Source: Kribbella pratensis (GTDB lineage Bacteria; Actinomycetota; Actinomycetes; Propionibacteriales; Kribbellaceae). Taken from it: DNA of 64,000 bases. The stretch spans positions 62,001-126,000 of the forward strand of contig NZ_SODP01000003.1 in the NCBI RefSeq assembly GCF_004365355.1, read 5' to 3'. Position 1 is the first letter of the stretch. Each line of letters begins with the position of its first letter. The notes below the pieces were generated by a model. The model was given only the letters and a program-made list of their open reading frames with translations, was not told where the DNA came from and did not search any database. Positions 58,866-64,000 of the stretch are shown piece by piece. The translations under genes and the position numbers were made by a program.

Positions 58866-60059
58866 TCAGCCGAGCAGCTTGGCGATCCGGCTCAGCCCTT
58901 CGGCCAGGTCGTCGTCGCCGAGCGCGTAGGACAGCCGCAGATACCCCCGCGCACCGAACGCCTCACCCGGCACGACCGCCACCTCGACCTCGTCCAGGAT
59001 CAGGTCGGCCAGCTCCGCCGAGGTCGAAGCCGTCCGTCCGTTGATCTCCTTCCCGAGCACCCCCTTGACCGACGGGTACGCGTAGAACGCGCCGGTCGGC
59101 TCCGGGCACTCGACGCCGGGGATCTCGTTGAGCATCCGGACCATGGTCCGGCGGCGGCGATCGAACGCCTTCTTCATCTCGTCGACCGCGCTCAGGTCGC
59201 CGGAGACCGCGGCGAGCGCGGCCCGCTGGGCGACGTTGCAGACGTTCGAGGTCTGGTGCGACTGCAGGTTGGTCGCGGCCTTGATCACGTCCTTCGGGCC
59301 GATCATCCAGCCGACCCGCCAGCCGGTCATCGCGTACGTCTTGGCGACCCCGTTCAGTACGACGGTCTTGTCGGCCAGCTCGGGTACGACGACCGGGATC
59401 GACGTCGACCGTGCATCGCCGTACGTCAGATGCTCGTAGATCTCGTCGGTGATCACCCAGAGGTCGTGCTCGAGCGCCCAGCGGCCGATCGCCTCGACGG
59501 TCTCCGGGCTGTCGACGGCGCCGGTCGGGTTCGAGGGCGAGCAGATCAGCAGCGCCTTGGTCCGCGGGGTCCGGGCCGCCTCGAGCTGCTCGACCGTGAC
59601 GGAGTAGTTCTGCGACTCGTCCGCGAACACCTCGACCGGCACGCCGCCGGCCAGCCGGATGGTCTCCGGGTACGTCGTCCAGTACGGCGCCGGCAGCAGC
59701 ACCTCGTCGCCCGGGTCGAGCAGCGTCGCGAACGCGTTGTAGACCGCGTGCTTGCCGCCGTTCGTGACCAGGACCTGGGCCGCCTCGATCTCGTAGCCGG
59801 AGTCCCGCTTGGTCTTGACCGCGATCGCCTGCTTCAGCTCCGGCAGGCCGCCGGCCGGACTGTACCGGTGGTTCTTCGGATCCCGTGCCGCCGCGACCGC
59901 TGCTTCCACGATGTAGTCCGGCGTCGGGAAGTCCGGCTCGCCCGCACCGAACCCGATGACCGGGCGTCCGGCTGCCTTGAGTGCCTTCGCCTTGGCGTCG
60001 ACCGCCAGTGTCGCCGATTCACTGATGGCGCCGATCCGCGCCGAGATCCTGGAACCCAT
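58866..60059 (-). CDS. aspC: Aspartate/prephenate-type aminotransferase
   Basis: The start MGSRISARIGAISESATLAVDAKAKALKAAGRPVIGFGAGEPDFPTP at 60059 follows a ggaag site (an ATG 9 bases upstream is possible), giving 397 aa. Class I PLP transaminase: the Schiff-base Lys is in VLNGVAKTYAMTGWRVGW, with CSPSNPTG (Asn), TDEIYEHL (Asp, Tyr) and the C-terminal GYLRLSYALGDDDL (Arg). The 1-beta aspartate aminotransferase group also uses prephenate. In related genomes aspC precedes tRNA-Trp-secE-nusG, as here. The symbol is given on family and context. Confidence 0.9.
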   Translation of the reverse strand: MGSRISARIGAISESATLAVDAKAKALKAAGRPVIGFGAGEPDFPTPDYIVEAAVAAARDPKNHRYSPAGGLPELKQAIAVKTKRDSGYEIEAAQVLVTNGGKHAVYNAFATLLDPGDEVLLPAPYWTTYPETIRLAGGVPVEVFADESQNYSVTVEQLEAARTPRTKALLICSPSNPTGAVDSPETVEAIGRWALEHDLWVITDEIYEHLTYGDARSTSIPVVVPELADKTVVLNGVAKTYAMTGWRVGWMIGPKDVIKAATNLQSHQTSNVCNVAQRAALAAVSGDLSAVDEMKKAFDRRRRTMVRMLNEIPGVECPEPTGAFYAYPSVKGVLGKEINGRTASTSAELADLILDEVEVAVVPGEAFGARGYLRLSYALGDDDLAEGLSRIAKLLG

Positions 60060-60107
60060 GGCTTCCATCCTGGCACCAGGCGGTCCGGCGGTGCGCGCGG
60101 GTTTCAC

Positions 60108-60327
60108 CCCGCGGTCCCGGGAACACGCCAGGGGTGTGGTCCGTTGAGGACCGGTAGAGGCTGTATGGTTCTGACCGCGGTGCGGCGCCCGGGTAAGGGG
60201 TCGTTCGGGTGGAGCCTCAGTTCGACCAGGTGGCTCAGACCCCGTACACTCTTCTAGTCCGGGCGTTGGTGGCCCTGATCCGGCATGCCTGAGATCAGGT
60301 CCGACGCGGCGTCCAGATGGATTGCAG
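60108..60327. other. Intergenic region upstream of tRNA-Trp
   Basis: About 220 bp between the divergent aspC start region and tRNA-Trp. It contains the promoter at 60221-60250. No credible small reading frame or structured RNA was seen. Confidence 0.5.
60221..60250 (+). promoter_or_regulatory. Putative promoter of tRNA-Trp/secE-nusG
   Basis: TTCGAC (60221-60226), an 18-bp spacer and TACACT (60245-60250) form a sigma-A-like promoter with start expected near 60257, ~70 bp before tRNA-Trp. Confidence 0.5.
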
Positions 60328-60400
60328 AGGGCACTAGCTCAACTGGCAGAGCATCGGTCTCCAAAACCGAAGGTTGGGGGTTCAAGTCCCTCGTGCCCTG
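60328..60400 (+). tRNA. tRNA-Trp (anticodon CCA)
   Basis: A 73-nt cloverleaf; the 5' end is uncertain by one base. Acceptor AGGGCAC/GTGCCCT, D-arm GCTCAACTGGCAGAGC, anticodon loop CTCCAAA (CCA), T-arm GGGGGTTCAAGTCCCTC, discriminator G. Position directly before secE is the classical actinobacterial arrangement. Confidence 0.95.
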
Positions 60401-60455
60401 CAAATCCTGACCGGCGCAGGGCCGGTCAGGCCGCCGCTAGCGAAAGAGGTAGGTC

Positions 60456-60698
60456 GTGACGGAGACGCGCACCCCGGCACCGTCCGGCGCCGGCAAGCCT
60501 GCGGAAGGCAAGCAGCGCCGTGGACTGGTGCGCTTCTACCGCGAGGTGGTCGCCGAGCTCCGCAAGGTCGTCTGGCCGACGCGCAAGCAGCTCTCCACCT
60601 ACTTCGTGGTCGTGCTGACCTTCGTGGTGTTCGTCATCGCGATCGTCTCGGTCCTCGACCTCGCCTTCGGCTGGGCGATGTTCAAGATCTTCGGCTGA
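60456..60698 (+). CDS. secE: Preprotein translocase subunit SecE
   Basis: An 80-aa GTG-start protein. A polar N-terminus (~1-25) is followed by the amphipathic helix VRFYREVVAELRKVVWPTRKQL with the signature KVVWPTR, and one membrane helix (~47-70, TYFVVVLTFVVFVIAIVSVLDLAF). It joins SecY and SecG in the translocon. Lies 55 bp after tRNA-Trp and 75 bp before nusG. Confidence 0.97.
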   Translation: MTETRTPAPSGAGKPAEGKQRRGLVRFYREVVAELRKVVWPTRKQLSTYFVVVLTFVVFVIAIVSVLDLAFGWAMFKIFG

Positions 60699-60772
60699 GG
60701 TCGGCCACCCGCCCTTCGCCGCAGGTCCCGGGCCCGCGCCCGACCCCAAGCCAGACCACCCCCGATCCACAG

Positions 60773-61933
60773 ATGACGGAGTACGACGTGTCCGATCGCG
60801 ACGACGAGGTCCTCGAGCTCGAGGACGAGTTCGACGTATCCGAGTCCGACGACGATCTCGAGTTCGACGAGAACGACACCGACGATGACCTCTTCGGTGA
60901 CGACGACGATGACGACCCGTTCGCGGATCTCGACGACGACGATGAGGACGAGGACGACGACATCACCGACGTCGCGGACGAGTACGTCGCGGACGACGAC
61001 TCCGAGGAGCCGCCGGCGGACGCGGACGACTCCGACGACGAGCCGCTGGTGGTGGTCGCGGCCGACGACGAGGCCGAGGAGCCCGAGGTCGTGACCGAGG
61101 AGGACGTCGAGGACGCCACCGAGGAGCTGGCCGAGGAGACCGCCGAGACCGCGCCGGAGGACACCACCGAGGCGCCGGCCGAGCCGGACGCGGTCGTGTT
61201 CTCGAGCGGCGCGGACGCCGACGACGAGACCGCCGAGGACGAGGACGAGGACTCAGCCGACGACGAGACCGCCGAGGCGGCCGTCGAGGCGGAGCCGGAG
61301 CCGGAGGAGCCGGGCGACCCGCTCGAGGAGCTCCGCAGCCGGCTGCGTTCGCAGATCGGCGACTGGTACGTCGTGCACACGTACTCAGGGATGGAGAACC
61401 GGGTCAAGGGCAACCTGGAGAACCGGATCAACTCCCTGAACATGGAGGACTACATCTTCGAGATCATCGTGCCGACCGAAGAGGTCGCCGAGATCAAGAA
61501 CGGTCAGCGCCGGATGGTCAAGCGCACCGTCCTCCCCGGCTACGTGCTGGTCCGGATGGACCTGACCGACGAGTCCTGGTCGACCGTGCGGCACACGCCG
61601 TCGGTGACCGGCTTCGTCGGGAACAGCCAGAAGCCGGTCCCGCTCAGCCTCGAAGAGGTTGAGAAGATGCTCGCTCCGGCCGTCGTGGCGGCGGCCGAGG
61701 CGGCGGCAGCCGAAGCCGGCGCCGCACCCGCCAAGACCGCGGCCAAGAAGAAGGTCGAGGTTGCCGACTTCGGTGTCGGTGACTCGGTCATGGTGGTCGA
61801 CGGGCCGTTCGCGACCCTGCACGCCACAGTCACGGAGATCAATGCCGAGGCCCAGCGGATCAAGGCCCTGGTGGAGATTTTCGGCCGGGAGACCCCGGTG
61901 GAACTCAGCTTCAACCAGATCCAGAAAGTCTAA
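60773..61933 (+). CDS. nusG: Transcription termination/antitermination protein NusG, with acidic extension
   Basis: The start MTEYDVSDRDDEVLELEDEF at 60773 gives 386 aa. Residues ~1-185 are a highly acidic, Asp/Glu/Ala/Thr-rich, probably disordered extension with long DDDD and EDED runs. The NGN domain starts at Asp197 (DWYVVHTYSGMENRVKGNLENRI) and binds RNA polymerase. A ~25-residue Ala-rich linker carries PAVVAAAEAAAAEAGAAPAKTAAKKK. The KOW domain starts at ~332 (DFGVGDSVMVVDGPFATLHATV...FNQIQKV), contacting Rho or S10. E. coli NusG is ~181 aa and mycobacterial ~238 aa, so the extension is long even for an actinobacterium. Confidence 0.95.
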   Translation: MTEYDVSDRDDEVLELEDEFDVSESDDDLEFDENDTDDDLFGDDDDDDPFADLDDDDEDEDDDITDVADEYVADDDSEEPPADADDSDDEPLVVVAADDEAEEPEVVTEEDVEDATEELAEETAETAPEDTTEAPAEPDAVVFSSGADADDETAEDEDEDSADDETAEAAVEAEPEPEEPGDPLEELRSRLRSQIGDWYVVHTYSGMENRVKGNLENRINSLNMEDYIFEIIVPTEEVAEIKNGQRRMVKRTVLPGYVLVRMDLTDESWSTVRHTPSVTGFVGNSQKPVPLSLEEVEKMLAPAVVAAAEAAAAEAGAAPAKTAAKKKVEVADFGVGDSVMVVDGPFATLHATVTEINAEAQRIKALVEIFGRETPVELSFNQIQKV

Positions 61934-61945
61934 GGACCCGACAGA

Positions 61946-62377
61946 ATGCCTCCCAAGAAGAAGATCGCTGCCCTGGTCAAGGTGCAGCTCCAGGCCGGTG
62001 CCGCGACGCCGGCACCGCCGGTCGGTACCGCGCTCGGTCCGCACGGCGTCAACATCATGGAGTTCTGCAAGGCGTACAACGCCCAGACGGAGTCCATGCG
62101 CGGAAACGTCGTACCGGTCGAGATCACGATCTACGAAGACCGGACCTTCAGCTTCATCACCAAGACGCCGCCGGCGCCGGAGATGATCAAGAAGGCCGCC
62201 GGGCTGCAGAAGGGCTCCGCCGTTCCGCAGCGCGACAAGGTCGGCAAGATCACCAAGGACCAGGTCCGCGAGATCGCCACGACCAAGATGCCGGACCTGA
62301 ACGCCCGTGACATCGACGCCGCGATGAAGATCATCGAGGGCACCGCCCGTTCGATGGGCGTCACGGTCGACGGCTGA
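61946..62377 (+). CDS. rplK: 50S ribosomal protein L11
   Basis: A 143-aa protein, full family length: KIAALVKVQLQAGAATPAPPVGTALGPHGVNIMEFCKAYNAQT is the canonical start, with the P-x-P-P-V-G-x-A-L-G-x-x-G-V-N motif binding 23S rRNA at the GTPase centre and the thiostrepton-relevant prolines. C-terminal REIATTKMPDLNARDIDAAMKIIEGTARSMGVTVDG. 12 bp after nusG. Confidence 0.98.
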   Translation: MPPKKKIAALVKVQLQAGAATPAPPVGTALGPHGVNIMEFCKAYNAQTESMRGNVVPVEITIYEDRTFSFITKTPPAPEMIKKAAGLQKGSAVPQRDKVGKITKDQVREIATTKMPDLNARDIDAAMKIIEGTARSMGVTVDG

Positions 62378-62456
62378 TCGCCGTACACCCCAAGCAATCA
62401 GTAGTTGTGGCAGGGCGAAGCGCCGCCCGGACACCACACCCCAGAGAGGAACAGCA

Positions 62457-63179
62457 ATGGCACAGCGCAGCAAGGCTTACCGCGCCGCCGCGGAGAAGAT
62501 CGACTTCGATCACCTGTACACGCCGCTCGAGGCGATCCGGCTGGCCAAGGAGGCCGCCGGCAGCAAGAAGTTCAACTCGACCGTGGACGTCGCGATGCGT
62601 CTCGGGGTCGACCCTCGCAAGGCCGACCAGATGGTGCGCGGCACCGTCAACCTTCCGCACGGTACTGGCAAGACGGCACGGGTCCTCGTCTTCGCCACCG
62701 GTGAGAAGGCCGAGCAGGCGAAGGCCGCCGGCGCCGACTTCGTCGGCGACGACGACATGATCAAGAAGGTGACCGACGGCTGGCTCGACTTCGACGCCGT
62801 CGTCGCGACCCCTGACCTGATGGGCAAGGTCGGCCGCCTCGGCCGCGTCCTCGGCCCGCGTGGTCTGATGCCGAACCCGAAGACCGGCACGGTCACCCCC
62901 GACGTGGTGAAGGCCGTGAACGACATCAAGGGCGGCAAGATCGAGTTCCGGGTCGACCGGCACGCGAACCTGCACTTCATCATCGGCAAGGCGTCGTTCG
63001 ACGAGGCCCAGCTGGTGGAGAACTACGGCGCGGCGCTCGACGAGATCCTCCGGCTCAAGCCGGCCAGCTCGAAGGGTCGCTACATCAAGAAGACGGTCTT
63101 CTCGACCACGATGGGACCGGGTGTCCAGGTTGACCCCAACCTGTCCCGCAACCTGACCGAGGAGTCGGTCGAGGCCTGA
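62457..63179 (+). CDS. rplA: 50S ribosomal protein L1
   Basis: A 240-aa protein: MAQRSKAYRAAAEKIDFDHLYTPLEAIRLAKEAAGSKKFNSTVDVAMRLGVDPRKADQMVRGTVNLPHGTGK, the L1 signature GRVLGPRGLMPNPKTGTVTPDVVKAVNDIKGGKIEFRVDRHANLHFIIGKASF. It binds 23S rRNA at the L1 stalk, and in many bacteria it also represses its own operon by binding a matching mRNA site, which was not located here. Ribosome site gagaggaac. Followed by a strong terminator. Confidence 0.98.
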   Translation: MAQRSKAYRAAAEKIDFDHLYTPLEAIRLAKEAAGSKKFNSTVDVAMRLGVDPRKADQMVRGTVNLPHGTGKTARVLVFATGEKAEQAKAAGADFVGDDDMIKKVTDGWLDFDAVVATPDLMGKVGRLGRVLGPRGLMPNPKTGTVTPDVVKAVNDIKGGKIEFRVDRHANLHFIIGKASFDEAQLVENYGAALDEILRLKPASSKGRYIKKTVFSTTMGPGVQVDPNLSRNLTEESVEA

Positions 63180-63196
63180 GCCTCACCTCTTCACAC

Positions 63197-63228
63197 AGCA
63201 AGCCCCCGGGATCTCCCGGGGGCTTGCT
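63197..63228. terminator. Bidirectional intrinsic-type terminator
   Basis: AGCAAGCCCCCGGG, loop ATCT, CCCGGGGGCTTGCT: a perfect 14-bp stem between the rplA stop and the 3' end of the convergent formyltransferase-family gene. Only weak T content follows (TGCTTGTC). Confidence 0.9.
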
Positions 63229-63233
63229 GCTTG

Positions 63234-64000
63234 TCAGCCCCGGGTCAGTCGGAGGGCGTGGTCGGCTGTCTGGACGGTCCAGCCGTCGTCGTGGCGCGCG
63301 AGGACGGTGCCGGGTGCAGCTGAGCGGGAGACGTCAGCCGGGTCGGTGCGGACGATGAGGTGGGTCGCGCCGTCCAGATCGGCCAGAGCGCTCGGAGCGG
63401 TGACGTTGAGGGCGGCGCATTTGCGGCGGATGACGCGGGACGGCTCGGTCAGGTCCAGGAGACGTTCGGCGTCGGTGAAGAAGGGCGCCTCGGAGGCCAG
63501 AGCGGGGTCTTGCGGCTCACCAGGATCGCCGGCCACCATACGCGGTACGGCCTCGGCGAGGCACTCGCGCAGTAGCGTGCCCCAGGACTGCATCAGCCCG
63601 GTGCCGTTGAGATCGTCCGGCAGCGGCGTGATGCGCTGGGCGAGGATCGCGCCGGTGTCGAACTCCGACGCGGTCCGGTGCACCGTCGCCCCGACCCGCT
63701 CGTCACCTTCGTAGATCAGCCGCTGCGGTGTCGGTCCGCGCCCCGCGGGCAGCGGCGACGGGTGGCAGTTGATCGCGCCGTACTTCGGGATCTCGAGGAT
63801 CTCGTCCGGTATCAGCCGGGGGAAGGCGGCGGAGATGACCACGTCCGGCCGGAGCGCGGCGATCACCGGGGCCGCGACGGTACGGAGCTTGCGGGTGATC
63901 AGGACATTCGTCTCGTCCGGCAGTCCGGCGACCATCGGATCGTCGGCGCCGTACCTCCCGGTCTCGGGCAGCGTCACCACCAGGACGAGCTCGTGCCCGT
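63234..64000 (-). CDS. Formyltransferase-family protein, N-terminus beyond the window
   Basis: The frame is still open at the window end (GHELVLVVTLPETG precedes the first possible start), so the gene continues past 64000. The visible ~255 residues have the formyl-transferase Rossmann-fold pattern: RKLRTVAAPVIAALRPDVVISAAFPRLIPDEILEIPKYGAINCHPSPLPAGRGPTPQRLIYEGDERVGATVHRTASEFDTGAILAQRITPL. This fits Fmt, ArnA or GART-like enzymes that transfer formyl from 10-formyl-THF; the N-H-D triad is represented by Asn and His of INCHPSPLP and a downstream Asp (EFDTG). Whether it is Fmt itself cannot be told. Confidence 0.85.
   Translation of the reverse strand, partial: GHELVLVVTLPETGRYGADDPMVAGLPDETNVLITRKLRTVAAPVIAALRPDVVISAAFPRLIPDEILEIPKYGAINCHPSPLPAGRGPTPQRLIYEGDERVGATVHRTASEFDTGAILAQRITPLPDDLNGTGLMQSWGTLLRECLAEAVPRMVAGDPGEPQDPALASEAPFFTDAERLLDLTEPSRVIRRKCAALNVTAPSALADLDGATHLIVRTDPADVSRSAAPGTVLARHDDGWTVQTADHALRLTRG

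Noticed and set aside
60682..61443. Serine-rich 253-codon minus-strand frame
   Set aside because: It is the reverse reading of the Asp/Glu repeat codons of the nusG extension (GAC/GAG become GTC/CTC/TCG), so Ser runs are an artefact.

Overview
The window is high-GC (roughly 70% by eye) actinobacterial chromosome with GTG starts, ATGA/GTGA gene overlaps and few intergenic gaps. The core block rpmG-hadA-hadB-murB plus tRNA-Trp-secE-nusG-rplK-rplA, the sugar ABC transporters without ATPases, the many LLM flavoenzymes and a 24-aa sulfur-type leader peptide fit a soil actinomycete of the Propionibacteriales such as Kribbella. That assignment is inference; no rRNA is present.

Layout. 1-9.05 kb: small metabolic and regulatory genes: a Shedu-like protein cut by the window edge, YCII, a MarR/LLM divergent pair, an aldo/keto reductase-RraA-kinase run, a degenerate Ada/AlkA fusion, a PEP-mutase-like enzyme and a methyltransferase. 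Two tandem-repeat arrays then lie between convergent genes. 9.05-17.1 kb: TrmH methyltransferase, an anchored unknown, and a LacI-controlled GH127 arabinofuranosidase with its sugar importer. 17.1-26.4 kb: TerC, TetR with a flavin monooxygenase, XRE-cupin facing a GNAT, M15 and M23 peptidases and a two-component system.

26.6-38.6 kb: one tightly packed operon behind a cysteine-type leader peptide. It encodes a polar amino-acid-type ABC importer with two binding proteins, an FMN reductase fused to a GNAT domain, four LLM monooxygenases (one SsuD-like, one NtaA/DmoA-like), a large FAD/NAD(P)-binding protein and a DUF1684 protein. It reads as an organosulfur uptake and desulfurisation system and is the leading candidate for an undescribed pathway.

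38.6-43.6 kb: a DUF899 protein, an epimerase, tRNA-Thr, tRNA-Met, rpmG, an FhuF-like reductase, hadA, hadB and murB. 43.6-57.2 kb: accessory DNA. An AbiEi/DUF559 gene is bracketed by two ~97-bp structured repeats of integron-attC-like topology. An RpiR-linked sugar ABC operon follows, with a large FAD oxidoreductase and an unrecognised 458-aa protein. Next comes a compact XRE / 2H-phosphoesterase / winged-helix operon, then a TrpB2-like enzyme. 57.2-64 kb: histidine phosphatase, adenosine deaminase, aspartate aminotransferase, tRNA-Trp, secE, a nusG with a ~190-residue acidic extension, rplK, rplA, and a formyltransferase-family gene running off the end.

Many convergent gene ends share either a long stem-loop overlapping the stop codons or C-rich, G-poor coding 3' ends, suggesting mixed intrinsic and Rho-type termination.
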